Positions 24,147 through 34,856 of a DNA stretch of 64,000 bases are shown piece after piece (positions within the stretch are counted from its first letter, which is position 1; every line of letters begins with the position of its first letter). A program made the position numbers and the translations under genes. Origin of the DNA: Heterocephalus glaber (taxonomy: Eukaryota > Chordata > Mammalia > Rodentia > Bathyergidae); contig NW_004624732.1 in assembly GCF_000247695.1 (NCBI RefSeq), forward strand, positions 20,747,180 to 20,811,179, read 5' to 3'. The notes under the pieces were generated by a model. That model was not told where the DNA came from. It searched no databases and saw only the letters and a list, made by a program, of their open reading frames with translations.

Positions 24147-24154
24147 TATAAGAG
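24147..24154 (+). promoter_or_regulatory. TATA box facing away from CNTNAP5
   Basis: The plus strand reads GCGCCTATAAGAGCGG. The core CCTATAAG is the same as in the opposing CNTNAP5 box 52 bp away. It is followed by a GC box (GGGCGGG, about 24161). A start would be expected near 24177. Whether it is used is not shown by the sequence. Confidence 0.5.
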
Positions 24155-24176
24155 CGGCCTGGGCGGGTCCGAGCCG

Positions 24177-24631
24177 GGTTCGGGAGCCGCTGCGGTGCGC
24201 GCCGGAGGGCCGGTTCCGCTCGGGCTCGGCTCGGGCTCGCCCGCCGCCCCCTTCCTCCCGTCCGCCCCCTCCCCCCGCCCCCCCCCGGCCCTCCTCTCTC
24301 CTCCCCTGTCGGAGTTGAGAGGCTGAAATTTAACCTGGGGCTTCCAAGAGCGCTGCAGGGGAGGCCAACTGGAGGTGGAAGAAGGGCTTTCCCCGCAGGA
24401 TTCTGAGGGTTGCCTCCTCTCCCGCGCCGCGTGGTTTGATTTCTTTTGCGCGTCCGCTCCCGGCAGGGAAAGGTGCGGAGGGCGAGACAGGACCAGGTTC
24501 CGATTCTGCGGCTGCTCTCGCGACCCGCACTCCGTCCTCCGCTCTTCGGCCTTGTCCTGCTGAGGCGCAGGGGCCGCGGGGCCCGGGCAGCTGCCGCAGG
24601 GCCGGGCCGGGGCGCTGGGGTCTGAGCCCAG
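24177..24631 (+). ncRNA. Possible first exon of a divergent transcript
   Basis: Inference. About 30 bp after the plus-strand TATA box begins a GC-rich stretch that ends in CAG followed by GTGGGT (24629-24637), a reasonable splice donor. No open frame in it resembles a known protein. The short frames (for example 62 codons from 24375) look like chance frames in GC-rich DNA. It could be a promoter-upstream transcript or lncRNA, or simply the distal half of the CNTNAP5 CpG island. Confidence 0.25.
24243..24290. other. C-rich tract (G-quadruplex capable on minus strand)
   Basis: The plus strand carries closely spaced C runs of 5 to 9 bases (CCCCCT, CCCCCCG and a run of nine C). The minus strand therefore has four or more G runs with short loops, just upstream of the CNTNAP5 promoter. 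Confidence 0.6.
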
Positions 24632-24720
24632 GTGGGTCCTGGGCATCGGAGACGGCGGCGAGGGGAAGGGACGGGGGCCAGGCGGAACCTTGCGGGGCGG
24701 GCACTTGAGTTGGGGAAGCG

Positions 24721-25766
24721 GAGGTCTCCTTTGGAGGGGCTTACATTTAAAAAGAAAGAGTGGTTTTAATTTCTTTCTAGAAACTGCCTATTTTGAAATC
24801 CTGGTTCTGCCTTTGGCATCTAGTATGCATCTGGGAGCGCTCTGGCTTTACCATAAATTAACTTCTGTTTTTACTGGACTCTGTCAGACAGCTGTCAAAC
24901 CTTAACAAAACGAGGGACCATGATGATTTCTTCCGCGTGAAGCTTACAATTGTTAGGGTTGAAAGACCTACCCGCTTCAGAGGAAGTTGATGTCTCCCTC
25001 CCCTCCTTCTCCTCTCCTGCCCTCAGCATTAGCGATTACGCAGGTTATTTTACTAGATAGATTTCTGACAACCTGGTCTTCAAGCAGCACGCTTTACAAT
25101 ACTGCAGATAGAGCTGGATTTGGGGAGGTTCTGTAGAAATCCCAAGGTTAACATTGTGGTTTTGGTTAGAGCTGTTCTCACATCATTGAAATATTAAAAG
25201 ATAGTTCCATGACAGCAGGATCAGTGACCCATTATTACAGAAGAAAGAATTCCGAAGGTCTTATCGGTTGTAAGTAAATCTCCCTGTTGTACGCTTCTAA
25301 CTGAAAAGAATTGGGTCAGTTTGGAGATTCTCGGGGAAGCCTGCTCAAAAAGAAGCTCTAGTAGCGGGGGGCGGGGGGGGGGCGCACCCAGAGATGATGA
25401 ATCACAAAAATCAAAGCTAAGGTGACCCAAGAACTTGCCCTGTTGGCAGGAGGCTGCAAAGAGGGGGAGGAGTAGTGGAACTCAAGTTCAGTTCTTTGAA
25501 CTTGCTTTGAGTAACCGAGATTGAGACTCTGGCTGGGCTAGTTTACACATCCTAGAAAGTCTTGAAAAAATATGACGAGCATTTATTTGGCTTTATGTGC
25601 TCCAAGTGTGTGTTTAGATATTTCAAAAGAAAGAAAATATTGCAGTTATTACTTAAGTCCCTTTTGAGTTCTTGTCTCATAGTACTCATCTCTGGTCATA
25701 TCTACAAGTAAAGCAACAACTTAGTATATGTCATTCATATACACTATGTTTTTATGCTTTTACTGT
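24721..25766. other. Upstream flank near promoter, unassigned
   Basis: GC content falls back to AT-rich background. A G-rich run (25366-25382, runs of 6 and 10 G) is quadruplex-capable on the plus strand. No repeat family recognised. Confidence 0.45.
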
Positions 25767-26072
25767 ATTAGTTAGCTTTCCTGTTGCTGAAACACAATAC
25801 CAAACACTGGAGATTTAAAGAAGGAAAAGTTGGGTAAGCTCAGGTTTTCAGTCTATGATTGTTAGGTTCCTCAGTAGAAGCATGAAGAAGAACCTGGAGG
25901 AGCAAAGCAGCTCGGGCCTCGGTGGTAAGGAAGCAGAGCAGGGGATAGGGCAAGAGAAAGGTGAGGTGCCCAAGGCCACCCCCGCACCCCAACCAGTCCC
26001 ACCGGGAGAGCATTTTACTCATCTGCTAGGGGTTTCTAATCCAATGACATTGACGTATCAGGAATGACGGCC
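25767..26072 (-). repeat. MaLR-like LTR, antisense
   Basis: Starts with TATTAGTTAGCTTTCCTGTTGCTG, the reverse complement of the family's CAGCAA...GACTAAGAC 3' border, followed by AGGTTTTCAGTCTATGATTG and a GGTGCCCAAGGCC segment. Same family as the elements at 0.84, 34.5, 39.9 and 47.4 kb. Confidence 0.6.
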
Positions 26073-27559
26073 ACAACACATATACTTACATCCCTAAACA
26101 ATATATAGTATTGCATTCTCTTCAGGCAATACAGAAATGGTATCAGACTATTCATGTTGTTTTTTGCAATTTATGTAATGATAGTGTACAGAAATTTATA
26201 CCTTAAATACATAAATTTCTAGTTCTTTTATCTTAACTGCTGTATGACATTTCATTGTATATGTAATAATGTACTTATTAATTCTGTTTATGATCTACAG
26301 ATAATTTCAAGGACTTTTCTCTCCCTCAACTTAAATACAGTCTTATTCCTATGTCTTATTTTACCTCACATTTCTGACTAGGATTTCTGAATTGTGGGAA
26401 ATACTTTACTTCAGTTTGGGGAAGCATTGCAGTTATTCTATTAAACAGTACCATGCCAATTCTTACCTCTCATTCTTCCCCTAGCAGCATGTGATATTCC
26501 CCTATTTGCACCTCTTTACCATTACTTCAGGACTTTTTATAAATAGGATATTGAAAGCCAGAGAACATAGGTCTTTCATAACTGAGTTTAAAGGTTCTGC
26601 AAATCATCACAGCTTCTACACCTACCCAAAGCCAAAAAGTCAGTTAAATAAAGTATTTCAAACAATTATAGAAGTTGATGACAGCATTTTCTGGCAGAAT
26701 GACTTAATCATCTGTGCCAATAAAATGTGCTTAGAATATTTATTCAAAGGAATTCAGGGGAATTAGTTACCGAAAAGCCCCCTACTGTGAATTATCTTAA
26801 ACTAGAAAATACTAGCCCACTCCTTCTAGGTGTTCCTATATAGAAAAATGTACACTAAATAAATTGCACCTAATTTAAAATCCTATTTAAGTTGTAGCTT
26901 TTTTTTTCTCTCTCTCTCTCAAACACACCTGTTCTCAGAGCAACTTTGAGCTTTAAACAGCAGATATTTGTCTAAGATTTGTTAACATTCTGTAAGAATA
27001 CTGCAGCTCTGAATGAAGTGAGGGATAAACAGCTGTTCCTCACAGAAAATAGTATAAACAAGGCCATCTTCTGGGGGCATTTTGGCAACAAGGTTTTTTT
27101 TTATCAAAAGTAGAGTAATAATCACTATTAAAGCTGTCTTCATTCAGATTTATATTTACTATTGAAATTCTTCTATAAGGCTTTTGGCCTGATAAGTTCA
27201 CATAGTAAAGGAAGAACTGACTAATCCCCTTTCTCCTCATGATGCTATGTAAGGAATAATTCTTATTTGTGGAATACCTTGTTTTGAAGAGGCTTAATTT
27301 TTCTGTATAGTTACAGTTGGTTGAATAGTATTAGGAAATGAGGAAAAATGTATCACTGAAATTCTAGAAGACTATATTTTTAAATAATAAGTTTGGGCAT
27401 CTTCACAAGTCAAACTATTATCTAAAATCTTAGAAAAATAAAAAAAAATGAATGAAGTAATATTGTACTTCATTTTTTCTTTGATTTCCCCTTGAGGCTT
27501 TCACTTTTTTGACCTTAATGGAGGAAAAAATAAAGGAAACACTCATAAGTAGAATCTTA
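26073..27559. other. Unassigned flank; possible old L1 fragment at its left end
   Basis: At 26100-26310 the order (GCAATTTATG..., TATGACATTTCATTGTATATG, TTAATTCTGTTTATGATCTACAG) loosely recalls an antisense L1M piece, but too weakly to call. A TC run lies at 26910-26930. Confidence 0.35.
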
Positions 27560-27720
27560 GCCTTTGAATATTCAACAAAGGGGTCACCTTATTGATTTGT
27601 AAGCCTTTTGTGAAGCATATACAAAGTATGTTTGATCATCTCCATTTTATTGATGGAATTCAAAGAGGAGACACATACTGACATGTTAAACATCATACAG
27701 AATTAATGACTTCAACCCAC
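27560..27720 (-). repeat. MIR SINE, degraded, antisense
   Basis: ATCATCTCCATTTTATTGATGG, then AGAGGAGACACATACTGAC, then a GTTAAACATCATACAG segment follow the antisense MIR order. Confidence 0.5.
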
Positions 27721-29284
27721 AGGGTACTGGAAATGACATGTTCCCCTTCTATTTCCTTTATCTTTATAGATCTTATAGATAAAAGCCACCATAACATATG
27801 GCTATTGGGATGTATGGGAGAAAAATCCACATGTGATCACCACTGGCTTCTCTGTTTTGAGTATCATTCTGGATCATTGTGACATCATATAATGTTTTGT
27901 TCTAATGATTGAAGGATAACTTCTGTTGCCACCCATATCTTCAAAAGAATTGGTTTCACCTAACTTTTGATATAGTGAAAAGTTAATTATTTTTCTTTTA
28001 ATCTTCTTTTCCTTGTATTTTCATTATCTTTTTAAAAATATTTTGCTTTCCTTCTTAATAGTGTGTGCTCAGTAATATATCACAGGGTGTAAGAAAAAGA
28101 AACAAGAATTCCTGGTCTCCAAAGGATTTAGGGGCAATGTAAGCATGTGAAAACACCAAGAATAAACATTAGAGGTGATTATGTGCCAGATTTCCAGGAC
28201 TGTAAGAGATATAACAGTTTTTCCGCTGACAAAGGTTGCTTCCCCTGGGAAGGAAAAGTTGCAGATAGCATCATGAGTCAATTCTTTGTCTCTCTAGGGG
28301 TAAAGGGATTGAGTCACCCTGAGCCATGAAGCTGGTATGTAGATCAGGTCCAGTCAGGTATATTTGCCTTGGAAGGGAGGTCAAATCTTACTATAAAGAA
28401 GACAAATTTTGACTTTTATGGAAGAATGGACATTTATATTAATGTCTATGGACTTCATCCACATGTTGAGAAAAACTGGCTAGAACCTCTCTCCTCTACT
28501 TCTTTCTTTTAATTCTAAATCAAATTCAATCTTCTCACCACAGTGCTCATCCTTGACATCAAAAACAGTCATCTACTTCATGCTAGTAAAATAACCATTT
28601 CCATGCCATGCACACATGACTCTCTGCTGGCAGCTACACCATGCTATTTACTCACAGTTCTCTTTCCTTTTCCTGTAGACTTCTCCTTTACACTGGTAGA
28701 TTTTCAAGTCCAAAGTCAGCTAGGTATTTGTTGATTACTTGCTATGCTTCTGTTCATATGTTTCCTTGATTCTCAGTAATTTTTTAAGTATAGTTTTTTG
28801 ATGAGTCTTTAACTTCGAGCCTTTAGCAAATGTAGTACGTTTTCAAGAAATGTGGATGTCTGAATAATGGTGCATAGGAAAAGACCTTGTTAGCTCTGTC
28901 AGAAGTGATATCTCTCCCCTATCCTCCTCCTTGCACCAGCTGCAGAGGGCTACCCTGTGGGAAGTTATCCTTATTAAATACACTGTGGAAAGTCAACATG
29001 TCAACTACATGAAAATGAATAGGAAGTTTTGGATAACATGTTGATAGTTCATTCTCCTATTCATATATTTCTCAAATATATGGTTATAATTTTAGTGGGA
29101 GTTCACATTCTAAAATATCTAGATAATGACATACAAACCCAACCAGGCCACATCCAAAAAGCAAAAACAATCTCTCGATTTTTCATTTATTTCTGTCTCT
29201 AAAGGAACTTCTGTCTATAATTATGAAGAAGGAACTTGTGATCTGTTTTGTGCTGCAGAGAAACCTGTTTGGGGTAGCTAAATG
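27721..29284. other. Unassigned flank
   Basis: No gene or nameable repeat seen. Confidence 0.4.
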
Positions 29285-29440
29285 AAAAGTGTTCTGAGTA
29301 TAAAATTAGAAATTCTGAGTATGAGTCTTGAATTTGAAGGTTACTAGTGTGAGATCCTGAGTGTATATCTTGGTCTCTCTGAGATCCAGTTTCCACACCT
29401 ACAGATTGTGAAGTATGAGAAATCTTGTCTGTGGTATTTG
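29285..29440 (+). repeat. MIR SINE, degraded
   Basis: GAGTCTTGAATTTGAAGG, TACTAGTGTGAGATCCTGAG, then CCAGTTTCCACACCTACAG and GTGAAGTATGAGA are in MIR core order. Confidence 0.55.
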
Positions 29441-30339
29441 TGCATATTTAATAGACACATGTAACAATACTTTTGTTTTACAAAACTGTTTATAAATGTT
29501 ATATACTAGCTCAAACGTGTTCAGTCCATAATCACTAGATTTCTCATGTATTTAACTTGCCAATTCATCTCTGGATAAAAATACATGGAAACATCAAAAA
29601 GGCTCATTTATGTTAAGGGAAATAATTCGTTACTCAAGAAATCACAATAATTCAGTCAACCAGCATTAGCTTACTGAGCAACACTAATATGCCTAGGCTT
29701 GTGTCATTTGCTTTTGCTAAAATAAATGCTGCAAATGACTTGCTTCTGTCTTCAAGATTCTTATACTTTCCCCAATCTCTAGGTGGAAAGATGGCATAAA
29801 TAAATACTGGTAATGAGTGCTTATAGAACAGGAACAAACTCTTCTTATTTTTTCAAGTATATCAAAGTAGCAGATGTTGGTTTTCCAATAAATATCTAGT
29901 TCCAACTTCTTTGACTGCTAAAGCAGACTGATGAAGAAACCATGATTGGAGTAACCCTACCACCTTGATTATGTTTTCCTTGGACAGTGATTTTCTGGTG
30001 CCTGATATGTGACCCAGTTCTGACCAATAAAACTCATAGAGAAGGAGAAAATTCTATGTGAATTAAAGGCTCAGTGTCCCTCCATTTTTCCTCATAGCAT
30101 GGAAAGTATCCCATGAGGGCATAAGTCTGTGGCCATAGTAGCTCATTTAGGAGCATAGGGGGCTATCTAGGTAGATGAGAAGGGAGAAGACAAAAGAGTC
30201 ATTTTCTTGAGTTCTAATCAGAACATTGAAAACAACAATGTGTGCTGTTTAAGCCACTGCTGTTTAGGTTCTCTAAAGGAAAATAGAATGCACTTATTAA
30301 ATGTCAACCTACTGCAGACATTTTGACTTCACTTTGAGA
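29441..30339. other. Unassigned flank
   Basis: Unrecognised. The part at 29935-30200 (TGATATGTGACCCAGTTCTG, then GACCAATAAAACTCATAG) looks like a repeat of LTR or DNA-transposon type, but I cannot name it. Confidence 0.35.
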
Positions 30340-30500
30340 ATTCTAAAGTTAGTGATATTAGCTACATTTTGAAGATGAGGATATTGAGACCCATGAGGTG
30401 TAAGTTACATTGCCCAAAGCACAAAACAATCAATTAGAAGATTTCAACTTTGACTTTCTGATTTCAAAATCCTGGCCTGTCATCCCCATTGTTCAGTGCT
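30340..30500 (-). repeat. MIR SINE, antisense
   Basis: GAAGATGAGGATATTGAGACCC, TAAGTTACATTGCCCAAAGC, then GACTTTCTGATTTCAAAATCC match the antisense MIR series. Confidence 0.6.
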
Positions 30501-30541
30501 GCAAGCACTCAGAAATTAAATAAATCCACTCAAATATATCT

Positions 30542-30590
30542 GTGTTTAATTTCTTCATTTGAGCACAAACGGTTCTGACAATATGACTCT
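30542..30590 (+). repeat. 48-bp direct repeat, left copy
   Basis: GTGTTTAATTTCTTCATTTG and the following 28 bases recur at 30790-30838 with about eight mismatches and no gap. The two copies bracket a GT-rich microsatellite and a SINE. Confidence 0.8.
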
Positions 30591-30640
30591 GCATGTGTGT
30601 GTATTTGTGTGCATCCATGCATGTGTTCATGCATATGTAT

Positions 30641-30789
30641 TTTTATACCTGGGATTGAACCCAAGGCCTTGGCACTGAGGTGCAACCTCAGTACTGTGCC
30701 TGAGCCCCCTTCCATTTTTATTTTGAGACATACACTACATGGGCCCACACTGGTCTCAAACTTGGGACCCACCTGCTTCTACTGGGTGT
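30641..30789 (-). repeat. B1-ID composite SINE, antisense
   Basis: Reading antisense, the ID part comes first (ACCTGGGATTGAACCCAAGG, then GGCACTGAGGTGCAACCTCAG). The A-rich linker follows (TTTTTATTTTGAGACA), and then the 7SL-derived part (CACACTGGTCTCAAACTTGG). The 7SL 5' end is truncated. Confidence 0.8.
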
Positions 30790-30838
30790 GTGTTTAATTT
30801 CTTCATTTGAGCTCAAATATAACTGACAATTTGACTGT
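30790..30838 (+). repeat. 48-bp direct repeat, right copy
   Basis: Partner of 30542-30590, spaced 248 bp. Confidence 0.8.
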
Positions 30839-31888
30839 TATATAAAAGAAAAATCTGTAGAATTACTGAAACCCTTCTGTCTCCAGGGAATAACTGTCTC
30901 CTCACCCACTGTGCTCTTGCCAAGTTTGCTAAAATTAATGAAGAACAGCAGGTAACTGTTCCATCCCTAATGCATACCTGATCTTTAAGTAAGCTTCCAG
31001 GCCAACATCTGAGCAGATCAGTGCCAGCCTTGACTATGAAAACTCTTCTACAAACTTATAACATTTTTCCAAAGGAAAATGTATTTTTTTTCAAGAAATA
31101 AATATTTCAAAGGAGAAAGACCTGATTTCAAAGGATTATTTTATTGTATAACCTAATCACTAACATTTATGTCCTTTTATCCCTTTTGCATTTAAAGCAA
31201 CATAGAACAGGGAAGAATATCTATAATATGCTTTTATTGACATTTTTAATAAGATGGAATGAATGTTAGCCTAAAGCCAACAGGGGGTGTGTTGATGAGT
31301 AGGAGGAACAAAGTGCAGAATAGATTTGAACCTGCAGCATGGGACATTTCGTAGGTTGTTGAATTATTGTTCATTTGGGGGAAAGAATAGAAGGGATGCA
31401 GGAGAAAGTGTCAAAATAAAAAACAAATATATTGAGGACTTATTTTAGAATTATGCTTATCTCTCTGGCATTATGCCTATCAAGAAATCACACAAGACCT
31501 AAAATAATAAACATTCATAATCCTCCAATATATTAGATAGCATTGATCCTGTTCGTTATTAAAATGAATATACTACCTACCTCTTATAATAAAAATTTAA
31601 AATTTTTAAAAACAATTTGCAGCTGTATAACTTAGTAAATGTATTTCCAAGGTTAATGATATAGCATTCTGACCTATATGTTTTTCCAGAGAGCGCATTT
31701 AAATTTGTTTTCTCCCTGAATAATTTTCATCACTATTCACCAAGTGTTTTCTGTGGTAGCTCTGAGAGACACTGTAGCTATCAAATTAATTAGGCACAAT
31801 CTCTGTTTTTGAGGAGGTCATGACATACCACTGAGGACAAATGCCTTTAGACAGCAGGGGAAACTTACTGCAGTATAAGGTAAATATG
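30839..31888. other. Unassigned flank
   Basis: AT-rich, nothing recognised. Confidence 0.4.
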
Positions 31889-32195
31889 GTCAACCCACCA
31901 CACCTTTGGGTTCTACATCTGCAGATTCAATGAGTTTTGGATCAAAAATGTGTGGGGAAAATGCACCTGTGCACATATGGACTTCTTGCCCTGTTATTAT
32001 TTCCTAGGCTGTACAGTGCAACTTATTTTCATTGTATTAGGTACTAACCTAGACATAGTTTTAAACATGGGAGGAAGTACATAATACATTTGCAAATATT
32101 ACACCATTTCATGCCAGGAAATTAAACATCATCAGATTTAGTTGTCCACTAGGAGGTCTTAGAACAAATTCCTTTCAGAGACTGCAGGACACTTG
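31889..32195 (+). repeat. Tigger/MER2-type DNA transposon
   Basis: Shows the MER2-like series: GGTCAACCCACC..., GGGTTCTACATCTGCAGATTCA, ATTATTTCCTAGGCTGTACAG, TTGTATTAGGTACTAACC, ACATGGGAGGAAGTAC, and the other terminus TTGTCCACTAGGAGGTCTTAG. CpG-decayed throughout, so an old insertion. Confidence 0.75.
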
Positions 32196-32808
32196 AACCT
32201 GAGAAATATTTCATTCAAAATCATAAATATTGGGAATTTTCCAATAAGAGATGAAACCATGTAAGTTAAATGTGTCTTGATTCAATTCAGGATTAGTGAC
32301 CTTACTAGAAATTTCATGATGTGTAACGAGATGCAAAGAGTACAGAGGGAGGCACTATTGCTCTCAGTCTTCACACAATTTAAGAAGACTGCATCCAAGC
32401 AAGAAAAGAGAAGCAAACCTTGGCTGCTTGCTATGGTATAACACACAAGCTATGGATAGTTTTATTATAAAAATTTGTTTATTAAATTCCTGTCTCCCAA
32501 GCTTTTATGTTCAGCATAGCAATAAAAGTTTGTCACACAATGTATTCATGTATTGAAATATCACATAATACCCTACAAATATGTATAATTTTATGTGTCA
32601 GTATGTCATTTTGACATAAATTTATTTATCATTTTGATTTTATATAATCAGGAATAGGTGATTTGATCAAGGATCTCGTTATTAATCAAAACTTGTTATT
32701 GCAGGGCTGTAGTATATAGTGAGCCATATATTTCAAATTATAGAATGTTAATAATACAGAATGGTGAGGTTCATTTTGAGAAATTGATATACAAGTATTT
32801 AATATGTC
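32196..32808. other. Unassigned flank
   Basis: AT-rich; nothing recognised. Confidence 0.4.
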
Positions 32809-32820
32809 TTGACCATTTTC

Positions 32821-32914
32821 TTTTCTTTTTTCTTTTTTTTGGTACTGGAGATCGAACTCGGGTCCTTGTGCTTGCACAGCAGGCAGTGAAACCACTGAGC
32901 TAAATCCCCAGCCA
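32821..32914 (-). repeat. ID-type SINE, antisense, with target duplication
   Basis: T-rich tail then GGTACTGGAGATCGAACTCG, an ACTGAGCTAAATCCCCAGCC end: the ID body reversed. TTGACCATTTTC flanks it (32809-32820 and 32916-32927), so this is a fairly recent insertion. The B box is nearly intact. Confidence 0.92.
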
Positions 32915-32927
32915 ATTGACCATTTTC

Positions 32928-33410
32928 AATCTACTATGTCCTTCTCCCTTCTCTCCCCCCTCCCCAGTGCTCTTCTTCCTCACCAAAAGTCTACCTTCTA
33001 GTTTTCTTTCATCTCTCCTATAATTGATTAATTAATTAATCTATGTATTTCAGATTTTTCATATAAGAGACTTATTTAACTTTCTGAGTCCTCTGACTAT
33101 TTTGCTTAACCTGATGGTCTCTAGTTCCATTCATCTTCCTCCAAATGACCTAAGTTCATTCTTCATTATGACTCAATTATGACTCCATTGTGTACATATG
33201 CCACATTTTATTTATCCATTGATCTGTTGCAAGGCATCTCGGGCCTTTTCTCTGCTTCATTATTGTGAATCATACTGCTTTAAACACAAGTATTCATGTA
33301 TTGCTATCCAACTCTATCTTTAATTCTGGATCAAAGAATATTTTTATTTTTAATTTTTTAAAGTTTTTTGAGGCATCTCCATACTGATATCCACAGTGCA
33401 ATAAGAAAAA
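32928..33410 (-). repeat. L1 3' part, antisense
   Basis: Plus-strand order is that of a reversed L1 tail: a C/T-rich stretch (purine-rich UTR reversed), TTTTTCATATAAGAGACTTA, ATGGTCTCTAGTTCCATTCATC, ACTCCATTGTGTACATATGCC, TTTATCCATTGATCTG. It starts exactly after the right target duplication of the neighbouring ID SINE, so that SINE jumped into the L1 border. Confidence 0.7.
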
Positions 33411-33499
33411 TAAGCCACAAACAAACAAACAGCACAACCCTGGCCTACATACCAAAACTGATCTGCTGCTTGTTTTGTATCACACACAAGCTATGCATG

Positions 33500-33610
33500 A
33501 TTTATTTATTTGTTTATTTATTTATTTATTCATTTGCTTCCTTGTTTGTCATTCTGGGAACTGAACCTAGGCCCCCTAATATGCTAAGCAAGCTCTCTCC
33601 CATGAAGGTA
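33500..33610 (-). repeat. Old ID SINE, antisense, with expanded TTTA tail
   Basis: A TTTA tetranucleotide array (33500-33530) precedes GGGAACTGAACCTAGGCCCC and TGCTAAGCAAGCTCTCTCCC, a reversed ID body. The array is probably the SINE A-tail expanded as AAAT. Confidence 0.6.
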
Positions 33611-33867
33611 CATTCTTAACCCACTTTTCACATTTTGTCATGGCAAAAGAAAATTTAGCAAAAATAATGTCTTGCAACACATGCAAACTGTAACAAAATA
33701 AAGTAACTATAGCAAAATAAAATTTCAGTGCCCATGAATAAAGTATTTCGTTTTGGTTTGTTTTGAACGCAGCCATTTTAATTGGTTTGTGTTATCAATC
33801 ACTGCCTTTGCACTACAACTTGGGGTTCAAAAGGTTCTACAGAAGCCACATGGGAAGGGCAGGGAGG

Positions 33868-33952
33868 TAGGGGTAGCTCAATGACAGAACATTTGCCTAG
33901 CTTGTGTGAAATTGTGACATCACTAAATAAATAAATAAATAAATAAATAAAT
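33868..33952 (+). repeat. Old ID SINE with expanded AAAT tail
   Basis: AGGTAGGGGTAGCTCAATGAC, CATTTGCCTAGCTTGTGTG, then a run of about seven AAAT units. The B box has decayed. Confidence 0.55.
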
Positions 33953-34496
33953 GTGTACATGTTAAATTATTTACTATGTATTTAAAAAGTTTGTCTGCCC
34001 CAGATACTCTGCCAAATACAATAGTAGATAAAAGGCAAGATACAAAATAAAGAGCAAGGTATGGTTCATTTATTTGTTCAGAATTTTGTATCAAGATCTT
34101 TTGATGAGTCAGATATCCTGGGATAACTACAGTTACAAAATAACCCCTGAACTTTGGAAAACGTAGACTGTATTTATAAATTGGGTAGTGTTATTTAGAG
34201 TGTGTTCAAACAATATCTTCTGAATAAGCTACATTTAGATATTTAAGTTATTGCCTATTTCACTTTCTTTAAAAATATCTAATATCATCAGATGGTTCTC
34301 ATTTCCTTCACGACTGGAAATAAAAATCCTGAATTAACTTCCAAAAATAGACAAAAAACAAACAAGCACATAAACACAAAACCTTCTGTGATTCCGTGAC
34401 ATCACATGTTTTTATGGATGCGTACATTTTAGTATTTATTATGACACACTTTCAACTAACAGAAAACATGCAAGAATGATATAAAGATATTCGCTG
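33953..34496. other. Unassigned flank
   Basis: Nothing recognised. Confidence 0.4.
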
Positions 34497-34856
34497 TTGT
34501 GGTTTAGATCTGAACTGGTCCTTACACCCTCGTGTGCTTGGAAGGTAGTTGGGTTATGGGACGCTGCACTCACCAGTGCTGGTGGGAGGTGGGATCTGAT
34601 GGGAAGAGGCAGGCCCTGGGGGCTGATCCGGAGGGGTGCATCTCCTGCCCTGCTCCTCCTTTGCTCTCTGCTTCTAGGTAGCAGTGAACAGCAGTTTCCT
34701 CTGCAGGCCCTTCCCCTGCTCTTTCTGGCTAGGAGCCTGCCAACCATGGACTGAAAACTCTACAAGCTGTGAGCCGCAGTGAATATCTCTTCCTTTAATA
34801 AACCTATCTTCCCATGTCTGTTACTGTCTCAGCAACGAGAAAATGACTAAGACACT
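34497..34856 (+). repeat. MaLR-like LTR, sense
   Basis: Starts TGTTGTGGTTTAGATCTG, has a GGTGGGAGGTGGGATCTGATG middle, a CCATGGACTGAAAACTC segment, an AATAAA signal (34798-34803), and ends CAGCAACGAGAAAATGACTAAGACA. This TG...CA element of about 360 bp has the length and landmarks of ERVL-MaLR solo LTRs. Two overlapping open frames in it (102 and 85 codons) are not genes. Confidence 0.65.

Larger units (their letters stand above)
23690..24720. promoter_or_regulatory. CpG island covering CNTNAP5 exon 1 and both promoters
   Basis: CpG density and GC content rise sharply from about 23.7 kb to 24.7 kb. The flanks are AT-rich and CpG-poor, with a weaker CpG shoulder from about 23160. It is the only CpG island in the window and coincides with exon 1 and the TATA pair. 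Confidence 0.9.

Noticed and set aside
24146..24646. 166-codon minus-strand frame in the CpG island, plus several 60-150-codon frames on both strands (23655-24708)
   Set aside because: GC-rich DNA has few stop codons; none shows a domain, and they overlap the promoter and leader in conflicting frames. Only the frame of the CNTNAP5 signal peptide has independent support.
34439..34754. 102-codon and 85-codon overlapping frames
   Set aside because: Both lie in the MaLR-like LTR at 34.5 kb and have no domain.
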